A stretch of 64,000 nucleotides of DNA from Paludicola sp. MB14-C6 (GCF_030908625.1 NZ_CP133133.1:248001-312000), one strand, 5' to 3'. Positions 37,205 through 45,925 are shown, counted from the first letter of the stretch. Program-made: numbers and translations. The notes: a model not told the origin generated them from the sequence alone.

Positions 37205-38377
37205 ATGGATTATGCAAGCGAATCGCTTAAAAAACACTATGAATGGAAAGGTAAAATTGAGGTTATCTGTAGAGCCGACGTTAACACAAGAGAAGATTTA
37301 GCTTTAGCCTATACCCCTGGTGTTGCACAACCTTGTTTAGAAATAGAGAAAGATAAAAATTTATCTTACGAATTAACTCGTCGTGGAAATTTAGTTGCAG
37401 TTGTCACAGACGGTACAGCTGTTTTAGGTTTAGGCGATATTGGCCCCGAAGCCGGTATGCCTGTAATGGAAGGTAAATGTGCATTATTCAAAGCATTTGC
37501 TGATGTAGATGCCATTCCACTTTGCATAGATACAAAAGATACGGATGAAATAGTAAATACCATAAAGAATATTTCTAAAAGCTTTGGTGGGATTAACTTA
37601 GAAGATATTGCAGCACCAAGGTGTTTTGAAATTGAACACAAGTTAAAAAAAGTATTAGATATTCCGGTATTTCATGATGATCAACATGGTACAGCTATTG
37701 TAGTAGGCGCTGCAATAATTAATAGTTTGAAATTGGCAAACAAAAAACCTGAAGAAGTTACCATTGTAATTAACGGTGCAGGAGCTGCAGGAATTGCAAT
37801 TGCAAAATTACTACTCGCTTTGAATATCGGTAATCTAATAATGTGCGACAAAGATGGTATTCTATATCGTGGTGGTGAATTTTTAAACGAATCTCATAAA
37901 GACATTGCTGAAATAACCAATAAGCACAATGTAAAAGGCTTATTAGCAGACGCTTTAATAAATGCCGATGTTTTTGTTGGTGTATCAAGACCAAACTTGG
38001 TAACCGAACAGATGATTCATTCTATGGCAGATAAACCTATTATCTTTGCAATGGCAAACCCAACACCTGAAATAATGCCTGATGTTGCAAAACAAGCAGG
38101 TGCATTTATAGTTGGTACAGGTAGAAGTGATTTTCCAAATCAAATAAACAATGTTCTTGCATTCCCTGGAATTTTCAGAGGTGTTTTAGATGTTCGAGCA
38201 AGCGATATTAACAATGATATGAAAATAGCTGCTGCATATGCTATTGCTTCATACATAAAAAACGATGATTTATCGGTAGAAAATATCATTCCAAGTGCAT
38301 TAGATCGAAACGTAGCTCAAGTAGTAGCTACTGCTATTGCAGATGCAGCTCGTAAATCTGGTGTAGCTCGCATTTAA
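37205..38377 (+). CDS. NAD(P)-dependent malic enzyme
   Basis: Oxidatively decarboxylates malate to pyruvate. The 390-residue short bacterial form has the YTPGVAQPC motif, a DIGPEAGMPVMEGK segment, HDDQHGTAIVV for metal and substrate, and the NAD-binding VINGAGAAGIAIAK. It has no phosphotransacetylase-like C-terminal domain. The ATG at 37205 follows AAAGGATG and gives the usual N-terminus; a longer reading adds 9 atypical residues. NAD versus NADP preference cannot be told. A terminator follows. Confidence 0.92.
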   Translation: MDYASESLKKHYEWKGKIEVICRADVNTREDLALAYTPGVAQPCLEIEKDKNLSYELTRRGNLVAVVTDGTAVLGLGDIGPEAGMPVMEGKCALFKAFADVDAIPLCIDTKDTDEIVNTIKNISKSFGGINLEDIAAPRCFEIEHKLKKVLDIPVFHDDQHGTAIVVGAAIINSLKLANKKPEEVTIVINGAGAAGIAIAKLLLALNIGNLIMCDKDGILYRGGEFLNESHKDIAEITNKHNVKGLLADALINADVFVGVSRPNLVTEQMIHSMADKPIIFAMANPTPEIMPDVAKQAGAFIVGTGRSDFPNQINNVLAFPGIFRGVLDVRASDINNDMKIAAAYAIASYIKNDDLSVENIIPSALDRNVAQVVATAIADAARKSGVARI

Positions 38378-38400
38378 CTTTTGTAATTATATACAAATTT

Positions 38401-38443
38401 AAAAAAGAACCTAGTTATTTTTTTAACTAGGTTCTTTTTTATT
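38401..38443 (+). terminator. terminator after the malic enzyme gene
   Basis: Stem AAAAAAGAACCTAGTTA / TAACTAGGTTCTTTTTT around a T-rich loop; the right arm ends in a T run. Confidence 0.9.
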
Positions 38444-38731
38444 TGTGTTGTATTTTATATTGCGTTTATGCTACAATTAAAAATATATATTGGTGATATA
38501 TATGGTATAAGTATATATTTAATTTTATTGTAATTACAATTTGCATTTAGAGTTAAATAATGTAACTTCTATTCTATTTCTTTACAAAAGAAATAGTGAC
38601 TATCGCTTAAATCCAAAAAACAATACTAATACCGTTTAAATTATCTGTAACATTTTTAAAAAATGATTGCTATTTTAAATGAGGATTAGTATTACCTATA
38701 TATAGTTTTACATCGAAAGGTTGGATAATTA
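38444..38731. other. AT-rich control region before the XRE-cupin gene
   Basis: About 290 bp with no open frame worth calling. It holds a perfect 10-bp hairpin CTATTTCTTT / AAAGAAATAG (38574-38583 and 38587-38596) and a wide inverted repeat AATACTAAT / ATTAGTATT (38622-38630 and 38685-38693). Extra half-matching bases lie inside the wide repeat. A weak promoter lies over its right arm. Confidence 0.55.
38667..38695 (+). promoter_or_regulatory. possible promoter of the XRE-cupin operon
   Basis: TTGCTA (38667-38672) and TATTAC (38690-38695) with a 17-bp spacer. The -10 overlaps the right arm of the 9-bp inverted repeat, which would suit autorepression. Confidence 0.35.
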
Positions 38732-39283
38732 ATGAAACAAGAACTAAACGAGATTGCTGCAAGAATTAGAGAACTAAGAGATGCTTGCGGATTTACTCAG
38801 AAACAATTAGCTCAAGATTTAGGACTTAATTTACGAGTCTATCAAGAATATGAAGAAAACGGTGAAAACATCCCAATTAGCGTGATTTACGAAATCGCAA
38901 ACAAGTTCGGCGTAGATTTTACAGAAATCGTAACCGGAACCAGAGCAAAACTTGATACTTACCACATAGTAAAACGTGGTGAAGGAAGGAGTGTTAGCAG
39001 ATATCCTGGCTATCGCTTTGAAGATTTAGCTTTCCGCTATAGTCATAAGGTAATGCAACCCCTTTTAGTTACACTTGATCCATCTGACGAACCGGCAGCA
39101 TTAGTTTCTCATGCTGGTCAAGAATTTAATATGGTTTTGGAAGGTCAAATTGCAGTTGAATTTGACAATAAAGAATTCATATTATCTGCTGGTGATTCTA
39201 TTTATTTTAATCCAACTCATTTACATGGTCAAAGATGCGTTGGAACTGAAAAAGCTCGTTTTCTAACTGTTATTGCCGAATAA
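38732..39283 (+). CDS. XRE-family regulator with cupin sensor domain
   Basis: A 183-residue transcription factor: N-terminal helix-turn-helix (about 8-60: IRELRDACGFTQKQLAQDLG ... YEENGENIPI) and a C-terminal cupin_2 barrel (about 110-180: HAGQEFNMVLEGQIAVEFDN, AGDSIYFNPTHLHG). Such proteins commonly regulate the next operon in response to a small ligand. Here the next gene, 41 nt on, is an acyl-CoA synthetase, so it is the likely target. The ligand is unknown. Confidence 0.88.
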   Translation: MKQELNEIAARIRELRDACGFTQKQLAQDLGLNLRVYQEYEENGENIPISVIYEIANKFGVDFTEIVTGTRAKLDTYHIVKRGEGRSVSRYPGYRFEDLAFRYSHKVMQPLLVTLDPSDEPAALVSHAGQEFNMVLEGQIAVEFDNKEFILSAGDSIYFNPTHLHGQRCVGTEKARFLTVIAE

Positions 39284-39324
39284 CACACTTCATATTTTGA
39301 TACTTGTATTTAAGGAGAACTAAT

Positions 39325-40986
39325 ATGTTATTAAATAGATTTCTACCTCGTATTGATTTTGATTCTTACGAGGATTTTAAGCAAAACTATGCTGTTAATG
39401 TACCCGAAAACTTTAATTTTGGTTTTGATATAGTTGATGCTTGGGCAGACCAAGACAAGAACAAAAAAGCACTTGTTTGGTGTGATGATCATGATCATGA
39501 GAAAATTTTTACATTTTATGATATTAAATTACTTTCAAATAAAGCTGCAAATTATTTTAAAAGTATTGGAATTAAAAAAGGTTCCGTTGTTATGCTGATT
39601 TTGCGTAGACGTTGGGAATATTGGATTTGTGCTACCGCACTACATAAAATTGGTGCAACATTAATTCCTGGTTCTTTACAATTAACGAAGAAAGATATTG
39701 CCTATCGAGCAAATGCAGCTGGCATTTGCACCGTAATTTGTGTAAACGACGATTTTGTTATTTCTCAAGTAGAAGAAGCTTTACCTGAATGTACCACACT
39801 TAAAAATAAGATTATGGTTGATGACCATCGTGATGGATGGATGAACTTTGATGATGAAATACAAAATTTTTCAGATATTTTTAATCGACCAACGGGCGAA
39901 GATGCCACAAAATGGGACGATATTATGCTTGTGTATTTTACTTCAGGAACTACAGGTATGCCTAAGATGGTTCGCCATAATTTTTCATATCCATTAGGAC
40001 ATATCGTTACAGCGAAATATTGGCAGCAAGTACAAGAAAATAAGTTGCATATGAGTGTATCTGATTCCGGATGGGCAAAATTCGGTTGGGGCAAAATTTA
40101 TGGACAATGGATTTGTGGCGCTGTTATTTTTGCTTATGATATGGATAAATTTGTACCACTTCATTTACTGCAAAAAATTACAAAATATCAAGTTACCACT
40201 TTTTGCGCTCCGCCAACAATGTTTCGCTTTATGTTGCAAGAGGATGTAACTCAATTTGATTTAAGCTGCATCAAGCATTGCTGTATTGCGGGTGAACCGT
40301 TAAATCCCGAGGTTTTTAAAAAGTGGTACGACTTAACCGGTCTAAAACTTTGTGAGGGATTTGGACAAAGTGAATCTTCAGTTATGCTGGCAAATTTCCA
40401 ATGGTTTGATCCAATTCCGGGATCAACAGGTAAGCCTTCACCATTATATAATATTCAGCTGATAGATTCAGAAGGAAATCTTTGTGAAGATGGTGATGAG
40501 GGTACTATCGTTGTTATGGATATTGATAAAAAAATGCCTACAGGTCTTTTTACTGGATATTTTCATGATGAGGAAATGACAAAGAAAAATCTTGGCGGTA
40601 AATACTACGATACCGGAGATGTAGCGTGGCGTGACAGTAACGGTTACTATTGGTTTGTTGGACGCAATGATGATGTAATTAAGTGTTCCGGATATCGCAT
40701 TGGACCTTTTGAGGTTGAAAGTGCATTGCTTGAACATAAATCTGTAGTAGAATGTGCAATTACTGCGGCACCAGATCCTGTAAGAGGTCAAGTAGTAAAA
40801 GCAACTATTGTATTGGCTAAGGGTTATATAGGTAATGATGCATTAAAAAAAGAACTACAAGATCACGTTAAGCACGTAACGGCTCCTTATAAATATCCTA
40901 GAATTATTGATTTTGTAGACGAGTTGCCTAAAACATTAGGTGGAAAAATTAAACGAGCTGAAATTCGTAATAAAGATCATCAATAA
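39325..40986 (+). CDS. AMP-dependent acyl-CoA synthetase (acetyl/medium-chain type)
   Basis: Activates a carboxylic acid to its CoA thioester through an acyl-AMP. The 553 residues contain the ATP-binding loop VYFTSGTTGMPKMVRH, GEPLNPEVFKKW, GFGQSE, the hinge YDTGDVAWRD and the catalytic Lys in LPKTLGGKIKR. It resembles the MACS group more than true acetyl-CoA synthetase in length. The ATG at 39325 follows AAGGAG. It is paired with the XRE-cupin gene. The acid used is unknown. Confidence 0.85.
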   Translation: MLLNRFLPRIDFDSYEDFKQNYAVNVPENFNFGFDIVDAWADQDKNKKALVWCDDHDHEKIFTFYDIKLLSNKAANYFKSIGIKKGSVVMLILRRRWEYWICATALHKIGATLIPGSLQLTKKDIAYRANAAGICTVICVNDDFVISQVEEALPECTTLKNKIMVDDHRDGWMNFDDEIQNFSDIFNRPTGEDATKWDDIMLVYFTSGTTGMPKMVRHNFSYPLGHIVTAKYWQQVQENKLHMSVSDSGWAKFGWGKIYGQWICGAVIFAYDMDKFVPLHLLQKITKYQVTTFCAPPTMFRFMLQEDVTQFDLSCIKHCCIAGEPLNPEVFKKWYDLTGLKLCEGFGQSESSVMLANFQWFDPIPGSTGKPSPLYNIQLIDSEGNLCEDGDEGTIVVMDIDKKMPTGLFTGYFHDEEMTKKNLGGKYYDTGDVAWRDSNGYYWFVGRNDDVIKCSGYRIGPFEVESALLEHKSVVECAITAAPDPVRGQVVKATIVLAKGYIGNDALKKELQDHVKHVTAPYKYPRIIDFVDELPKTLGGKIKRAEIRNKDHQ

Positions 40987-41026
40987 ATATAAATTTTAGG
41001 CGAATCTTGCCGATAAATGACTAACA

Positions 41027-41056
41027 ATGGACACACATTCGTCGATGTGTGTCCAT
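41027..41056 (+). terminator. terminator after the acyl-CoA synthetase gene
   Basis: Perfect 11-bp stem TGGACACACAT / ATGTGTGTCCA with a 6-nt loop, followed by TCATTTATTGTTG. Lies just outside the left end of the insertion sequence. Confidence 0.75.
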
Positions 41057-41079
41057 CATTTATTGTTGCCTTTAGGCTT

Positions 41080-41805
41080 AATAAAACCCCTGGTTCTACC
41101 AGGGGTAGGTAAAAAAGCCTTGGCAAAAATAAAACCTCCATGTTAAAATAGTGACGGTTTGGCGACCGTATCACAAAGATAACAAGGAGGAATTAAGCAA
41201 TGAAAAATGAAGTAAAACAGACAGCACATTCAAGTTATAGGTGCGAATACCATATAGTGTTTGCACCAAAATATAGAAGAAAAATAATTTATAAAGATTT
41301 GCGAAGAGATGTAGGTGAAATATTTCGAAAATTATGCACAGAAATGAAAGTGGAAATAATAGAAGCGGAGGCATGTGTAGATCACATACACATGTTAGTA
41401 AGTATTCCACCGTATATGAGTATATCACAGTTTGTAGGAACACTCAAGAGTAAGAGTGCACTGATGATATTCGATAGGCATGCAAATTTAAAATATAAAT
41501 ATGGATCACGAAATTTTTGGTGTAGAGGTTATTTTGTAGATACAGTAGGAAAAAATGAAAAGAAAATAGCAGAGTACATTCGAAACCAATTAGAAGAAGA
41601 TTATGCAAAAGACCAAATTTCATTTAAAGAATATACGGACCCGTTTACGGGTAATCAAGTGAAATAGGGCAAAAAACAAACAGCCACTTATAGTGGCTGC
41701 CTGTAATTGTGATGCGATGACAAACTTTCAGCACCCCTTTGAGGGGTCAGCACGAGTTGACCCTTCTAGGGTCTGAGCAAACCACTAGTTCACTAGTGGT
41801 TTTGA
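41080..41805 (+). mobile_element. IS200/IS605-family insertion sequence, tnpA only
   Basis: About 0.72 kb containing one Y1 transposase and no tnpB. Left-end hairpin CCCCTGGT / ACCAGGGG at 41087-41105. A second stem-loop, GTGACGGT / ACCGTATCAC, lies at 41151-41174 just before the ribosome site. Right side: four hairpins, 41681-41699, 41733-41747, 41759-41773 and 41779-41802. Such elements end in subterminal hairpins, have no terminal inverted repeats and make no target duplication, so the exact ends here are estimates. It lies between a terminator and an acetyltransferase gene and interrupts nothing visible. Confidence 0.85.
41200..41667 (+). CDS. tnpA: IS200/IS605 TnpA transposase (Y1 HUH)
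   Basis: Single-strand transposase of 155 residues. The HUH metal motif is His62-Ile-His64 (DHIHMLVSIPP) and the nucleophile is Tyr126 in EKKIAEYIRNQ; YHIVFAPKYRRK and NFWCRGYFVDTVG are family signatures. Full length with no frameshift, so it is likely active. An AAGGAGG site precedes the ATG, with a stem-loop just upstream that may limit translation or block read-through, as known for IS200. The frame ends before the right-end hairpins. Confidence 0.95.
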   Translation: MKNEVKQTAHSSYRCEYHIVFAPKYRRKIIYKDLRRDVGEIFRKLCTEMKVEIIEAEACVDHIHMLVSIPPYMSISQFVGTLKSKSALMIFDRHANLKYKYGSRNFWCRGYFVDTVGKNEKKIAEYIRNQLEEDYAKDQISFKEYTDPFTGNQVK

Positions 41806-41852
41806 TTTGCGTATATCTTGTTATAATTCTTTATATAGAAGTGAGTAATGAA

Positions 41853-42398
41853 ATGAAAGTATTAGAAACAAAGCGACTAATTCTTCGAAATTTTTATGAA
41901 AAAGATGTGTATGATTTCTATCAATTTGCAAAAAATCATAATGTAACAAATAGTGCAGGGTGGAAACCACATAACTCAATAGAGGAGTCTGAGCGGTTAA
42001 TCAATCGTTTTATTGAGGATGACAACGTTTGGGCTATTGTATGGAAAGAAAATAATAAAGTTATCGGCTGCATTACTTTCAAAGATGATATAAAACGCTT
42101 GGTAAATGATGCAAAAATGATAGGATACAGCCTTTGTGAAGAATATTGGGGAAAAGGGATAATGACTGAAGCGGTTAATCAAGTTTTAGAGTATGCTTTT
42201 CAAGAAATGTGCGTAGTTTCTGTGGCTGCATATCATTTTTACTTTAACCAACGTTCCAAACGAGTCCTTGATAAATGCGGGTTTGTTTTTGAAAGCAAGC
42301 TGCGCTGTTCTTATGAAATGTATAACGGCGAAATTCTTGATGAATATTGTTATTCCATATTGCGAGAGGAATACCTATTAAAACATCTCTTAAAATAA
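41853..42398 (+). CDS. GNAT family N-acetyltransferase
   Basis: A 181-residue acetyltransferase of the RimJ/RimL type: LETKRLILRNFYEKD at the start, a GYSLCEEYWGKGIMTEAV acetyl-CoA loop (about 90-107) and the Asn/Tyr region FYFNQRSKRVLDKCGF. The ATG at 41853 begins the conserved domain; a longer reading would include the insertion-sequence end. TATAAT lies at 41822-41827 but no good -35 at proper spacing, so the promoter may be shared with the insertion sequence. The substrate is unknown. Confidence 0.87.
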   Translation: MKVLETKRLILRNFYEKDVYDFYQFAKNHNVTNSAGWKPHNSIEESERLINRFIEDDNVWAIVWKENNKVIGCITFKDDIKRLVNDAKMIGYSLCEEYWGKGIMTEAVNQVLEYAFQEMCVVSVAAYHFYFNQRSKRVLDKCGFVFESKLRCSYEMYNGEILDEYCYSILREEYLLKHLLK

Positions 42399-42437
42399 AA
42401 TTCTTCTGTAAAGTTATCTCGTTTACAGAAGAATTTG
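42397..42437. terminator. bidirectional terminator between GNAT and coat genes
   Basis: 15-bp stem AAATTCTTCTGTAAA / TTTACAGAAGAATTT around a loop of 9 nt, with A and T flanks, between converging genes. Confidence 0.88.
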
Positions 42438-42442
42438 TTGCA

Positions 42443-42718
42443 TTAATTTTTGTTTAAATATTGATCTTTAATCTGTTTCATTTGATTGTCATTAGACTTA
42501 ATAATTTGATACCAGTCTCTTTTTTGTAATTCACTTAATAAGTCTGACTCAATTTGATGTTCGTCTAATAATAAATTCATGAGAGCTTCTTTAATAATTG
42601 GACTCTCACTTTCATAAACACCTGTATTATATCGCTCTAACATATATTTTTGAGACATAATTGCATCTTGAAGTATAAATTCATCATCTAATAAATAATC
42701 CATAATCTTTGTTTTCAT
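42443..42718 (-). CDS. CotF-family spore coat protein
   Basis: A 91-residue helical protein. DDEFILQDAIMSQKYMLERY, an EALMNLLLDEHQIESDL helix and the RDWYQ turn near the C-terminus are the pattern of the CotF coat family (ferritin-like helices). It starts 10 nt after the stop of the gene upstream on the same strand with AGAGGA before the ATG, so the pair is one operon. Presumably made in the mother cell and built into the coat; that is inferred from the family. Confidence 0.83.
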   Translation of the reverse strand: MKTKIMDYLLDDEFILQDAIMSQKYMLERYNTGVYESESPIIKEALMNLLLDEHQIESDLLSELQKRDWYQIIKSNDNQMKQIKDQYLNKN

Positions 42719-42728
42719 AGTATCCTCT

Positions 42729-42911
42729 TTAATTAAGCTGATTTAATAACGAATTGTAATGATTTAAATGTTGTGCAGCGACTTGCTCATACTTAGATTT
42801 TAATTGTAAGTCATTACAAATAGAGGCATACATTTTATATTTTTTTATTAGTAGAAGTTCCAACGACAATTGTTCATCAATAATGCTCAGTTCTTTATTC
42901 GATAAAGCCAT
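42729..42911 (-). CDS. small CotF-like spore coat protein
   Basis: A 60-residue protein of two helices: SNKELSIIDEQLSLELLLIK and YASICNDLQLKSKYEQVAAQ, followed by HLNHYNSLLNQL. It resembles the first half of the clostridial coat proteins that are often encoded beside CotF. It is first in the two-gene coat operon. The start codon lies within an 11-bp inverted repeat shared with the upstream promoter region. Confidence 0.75.
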   Translation of the reverse strand: MALSNKELSIIDEQLSLELLLIKKYKMYASICNDLQLKSKYEQVAAQHLNHYNSLLNQLN

Positions 42912-42951
42912 ACTAATACATCCTTTTTTAATAAACTAACATTAGTATGGC
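42907..42951. repeat. 11-bp inverted repeat at the coat operon start
   Basis: GCCATACTAAT (42907-42917) and ATTAGTATGGC (42941-42951) are perfect inverse copies. The left copy holds the start codon of the small coat gene. The right copy, read on the minus strand, gives CATACTAA, like a SigE -10, with TATAATT 14 bp further upstream as a possible -35. Confidence 0.55.
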
Positions 42952-42996
42952 AGTTGTAACATCAATTATACAATATCTATTTCACTGATATTGTAT

Positions 42997-43935
42997 TTAT
43001 AAATTGTTATTATATTTGATTCCTTGATAAGAATTACGGCGTTTTAATTCTTTGTCAATTTCATTCATGACAACAAATTTTTTCAAACTCCAAAGTGGCC
43101 CTATCAGTTGCTCTTTATCACCATCTCCGGTGATTCTTTGTATTACAACTTGAGGCGGCAATAATTCAATTTGATCACAAATTATGTTTACGTATTCTGT
43201 TAATTCTAGTAGTTTAAATTCATGGTTGGATAGCTGTTGTGCTATAACAGTCTCTTTTAATACATGTAATAAATGAAGCTTAATACTGTGAATATTTAAT
43301 TTTGATATTTCTTTTACGGTTTCCAGCATCATTTCTTTGGTTTCACCAGGTAATCCATTAATAATATGAACACAAATAGGAATATTTCTATCATTTAATT
43401 TTTGATAACCCTCTAAAAACGTATTGTAATCATGACAACGGTTAATTTTTTTTGCAGTTTCATCATGAATGGTTTGTAAGCCAAGTTCAACTATTAAATA
43501 AGTTCTTTGATTCAATTCTGCTAAATAGTCAACAATGTCATTAGAAAGACAGTCAGCTCTAGTAGCTATACTGATACCCACTACATTTTCGTAAGTTAAT
43601 ACTTCTTCAAACATCTTTTTTAATGTGGATAATGGAGCATAGGTATTCGTGTGTGCTTGAAAATAAGCAATATATTTGGCTTCGTTCCATTTGTGGTGCA
43701 TTTTTTCTTTTACTTGTTCAAATTGAAATGCAATAGGCAATTCAGGATTTCCCGCAAAATCTCCGCTTCCTTGACTGGAACAATAGGTGCAGCCACCAAA
43801 GCCTTTTGTTCCATCAATGTTAGGGCAAGTAAATCCACCATTTAATGAAACCTTGAAAACTTTACAACCAAATTTATGCTTAAGATGATAATCTAAAGTG
43901 TGGTATCTTTTGTTGTTATCTGAATAAATAAACAT
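42997..43935 (-). CDS. TIGR01212 family radical SAM protein (YhcC/YtqA-like)
   Basis: A 312-residue radical SAM enzyme. The N-terminus RYHTLDYHLKHKFGCKVFKV is followed by GGFTCPNIDGTKGFGGCTYC, whose cysteines resemble the CX7CX2C cluster motif of this family (Elp3-like). YFQAHTNTYAP and GLQTIHDETAKKINR follow. The reaction is not established. The ATG at 43935 is chosen because GGAGAT precedes it; a TTG 12 bases earlier covers that site. The gene is divergent from murB. Confidence 0.9.
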   Translation of the reverse strand: MFIYSDNNKRYHTLDYHLKHKFGCKVFKVSLNGGFTCPNIDGTKGFGGCTYCSSQGSGDFAGNPELPIAFQFEQVKEKMHHKWNEAKYIAYFQAHTNTYAPLSTLKKMFEEVLTYENVVGISIATRADCLSNDIVDYLAELNQRTYLIVELGLQTIHDETAKKINRCHDYNTFLEGYQKLNDRNIPICVHIINGLPGETKEMMLETVKEISKLNIHSIKLHLLHVLKETVIAQQLSNHEFKLLELTEYVNIICDQIELLPPQVVIQRITGDGDKEQLIGPLWSLKKFVVMNEIDKELKRRNSYQGIKYNNNL

Positions 43936-43976
43936 TCTTATCTCCAATTACATAGTTCTTTTTAATATATAATATA

Positions 43977-44004
43977 ATTATAATATATGATAATTATTTT
44001 TCAA
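43977..44004 (-). promoter_or_regulatory. promoter of the TIGR01212 gene
   Basis: Minus-strand TTGAAA (44004-43999) and TATAAT (43982-43977) with a 16-bp spacer. Confidence 0.65.
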
Positions 44005-44028
44005 TACATATTTTCTATCGTTTTCTAT

Positions 44029-44057
44029 TTGCGAATTTATAAAAAATACAGTATAAT
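44029..44057 (+). promoter_or_regulatory. promoter of murB-rapZ-whiA
   Basis: TTGCGA (44029-44034) and TATAAT (44052-44057) with a 17-bp spacer, 44 bp before murB and divergent from the TIGR01212 promoter. Confidence 0.7.
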
Positions 44058-44101
44058 AGAAAGTAAATAAAATTAAGTTACATGCTAAAGAGGAGAACAA
44101 T

Positions 44102-45010
44102 ATGTCAAATTCTATTCAGTTAACTGAAGAGTTAAAAAATACAACATGTGAATTACAAGTAGATATTGACGTGGCTCCTTACACAAGCTTTCGAATCGGA
44201 GGTAAGTGTAAATATCTTGTAAAGCCAAAAAACTTTACAGATATAAAAGAAGTCGTTTCTATACTAAAAAATTATAACATTGATTATTATTTCCTTGGAA
44301 ATGGTTCAAATGTGTTGGTTTCGGATAATGGATATAATGGTGCAATTATATTACTTGCTAATAATTTAACGAATATTCAAGTTGATGGTTATAAAATAGA
44401 TTGTGAAGCTGGGGTTGCATTATCAAAACTTTGCAGCGTTGCATTAGACAATGAATTATCGGGATTGGAATTTGCATTCGGTATTCCGGGTACTGTTGGT
44501 GGTGCTGTTTATATGAATGCCGGTGCCTATGGTGGAGAAATTAAAGATACTATTTTATGTTGTACTTATCTTGATGAAAATAATGAAATAAAAACAATGT
44601 ACCGAAATGAAATGGAATTATCTTATCGTCATAGCATTTTTAGCGATTCAAAGTGTTGTATTTTAAGTGCTTCTTTTGTTTTGCAAAAAGAAGATAAAGA
44701 TATTATCAAAAATCGTATGACGGATTTTATGACAAGAAGAAAAACAAAGCAACCATTAGAATTTCCAAGTGCAGGAAGTACTTTTAAAAGGCCGGAAGGA
44801 AACTATGCATCCGCATTGATTGAGCAATGTGGGTTAAAAGGATATCGTATTGGAGATGCTATGGTAAGTGATAAACATAGCGGATTTGTAGTAAATGTAG
44901 GAAAAGCTACATGTGATGATGTGTTAAAGGTAGTCGATCATATAAAGCAAGTTGTTTTTGAACAAACGGGCTACGAATTGGAATGTGAAATTAAAACGCT
45001 TGGGTTTTAG
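44102..45010 (+). CDS. murB: UDP-N-acetylenolpyruvoylglucosamine reductase
   Basis: Makes UDP-MurNAc in peptidoglycan synthesis, using FAD and NADPH. The 302 residues have APYTSFRIGGKCKYLV, the FAD loop LGNGSNVLVSDNG, GIPGTVGGAVYMNAGAYGGE, the catalytic region PSAGSTFKRPEG and a C-terminal Glu in YELECEIKTLG. This is the short type-II form of Firmicutes. It is first in the murB-rapZ-whiA-dnaE run. Confidence 0.95.
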   Translation: MSNSIQLTEELKNTTCELQVDIDVAPYTSFRIGGKCKYLVKPKNFTDIKEVVSILKNYNIDYYFLGNGSNVLVSDNGYNGAIILLANNLTNIQVDGYKIDCEAGVALSKLCSVALDNELSGLEFAFGIPGTVGGAVYMNAGAYGGEIKDTILCCTYLDENNEIKTMYRNEMELSYRHSIFSDSKCCILSASFVLQKEDKDIIKNRMTDFMTRRKTKQPLEFPSAGSTFKRPEGNYASALIEQCGLKGYRIGDAMVSDKHSGFVVNVGKATCDDVLKVVDHIKQVVFEQTGYELECEIKTLGF

Positions 45011-45067
45011 TAATATTACAAATAAGTTGATTATTACAACGAAAAACATATAAAGACGGAGGAAAGC

Positions 45068-45925
45068 ATGGATTTTTTAATTGTAACAGGTTTATCAGGT
45101 GCAGGAAAATCTCGAGCAGTAGATGCACTTGAGGATATTGGATTTTTTTGTATAGATAATATGCCGCCAAAGCTCATTTCTAAATTTGCTGAAATTGCTA
45201 AGCAATCCGGACCTAAAATGTCTAAGGTTGCAGTTGTAACAGATGTTCGTGGTGGTGAACTTTTTAATGATTTTATTGAAGAGTTGGATTTATTAAAAAC
45301 AATGGATTTTTCGTATAAATTATTGTTTTTAGATTGTAATACACAAATATTGGTTCGCCGCTATAAGGAAACAAGAAGAAAGCATCCGCTAATTGACCAT
45401 ACTTCATCAATCGAAGAAGCAGTTGTTATGGAACGAGATATGCTTATGCATGCTAGGGAACGATCCGATTATATTATCGATACATCCCATCTTTCCGCTA
45501 TGCAATTAAAAGAGCGCATCAGCAATATCTTTTTGGATAACATTTCAAACAGTATGCTGATTAGCTGTATGTCTTTTGGCTTTAAATATGGTTCTCCTGC
45601 TGAAGCAGATTTAGTATTTGATGTGCGTTGTTTACCAAATCCGTTTTATATAGATGAGTTAAAAAATAAAACCGGATTAGAAGATGAAGTAAAGGATTAC
45701 GTAATGGCTTGGCCGCAGTCTCAACAATTACGTGACAAACTAATTGATTTAATAGATTATTTAATTCCTTTGTATTTAAGTGAAGGAAAAAGCCAATTGA
45801 TTATTGCCGTTGGTTGTACAGGTGGAAAACACCGTTCTATAACCTTTGCAGAAGAAATATATAATCATTTATTAGAACAAGGCAAAAAAGTGGCTGTAAA
45901 TCATCGGGATATTTTGAAGCCATAA
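45068..45925 (+). CDS. rapZ: RNase adapter / nucleotide-binding protein RapZ
   Basis: A P-loop protein of 285 residues: Walker A GLSGAGKS (8-15), DVRGGELF, a CNTQILVRRYKETRRKHPL segment and the C-terminal KYGSPAEADLVFDVRCLPNP and CTGGKHRSI motifs. In E. coli RapZ controls GlmZ decay; in Gram-positives (YvcJ) its role is less clear, with links to competence and cell wall. murB lies upstream and whiA downstream, as in most Firmicutes, but the usual yvcK between rapZ and whiA is missing. Confidence 0.94.
   Translation: MDFLIVTGLSGAGKSRAVDALEDIGFFCIDNMPPKLISKFAEIAKQSGPKMSKVAVVTDVRGGELFNDFIEELDLLKTMDFSYKLLFLDCNTQILVRRYKETRRKHPLIDHTSSIEEAVVMERDMLMHARERSDYIIDTSHLSAMQLKERISNIFLDNISNSMLISCMSFGFKYGSPAEADLVFDVRCLPNPFYIDELKNKTGLEDEVKDYVMAWPQSQQLRDKLIDLIDYLIPLYLSEGKSQLIIAVGCTGGKHRSITFAEEIYNHLLEQGKKVAVNHRDILKP

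Noticed and set aside
41700..41850. A second short gene in the right end of the insertion sequence, joined to the acetyltransferase frame
   Set aside because: The frame continuing upstream of 41853 runs through the hairpins and has no ribosome site; the conserved acetyltransferase start is at 41853.
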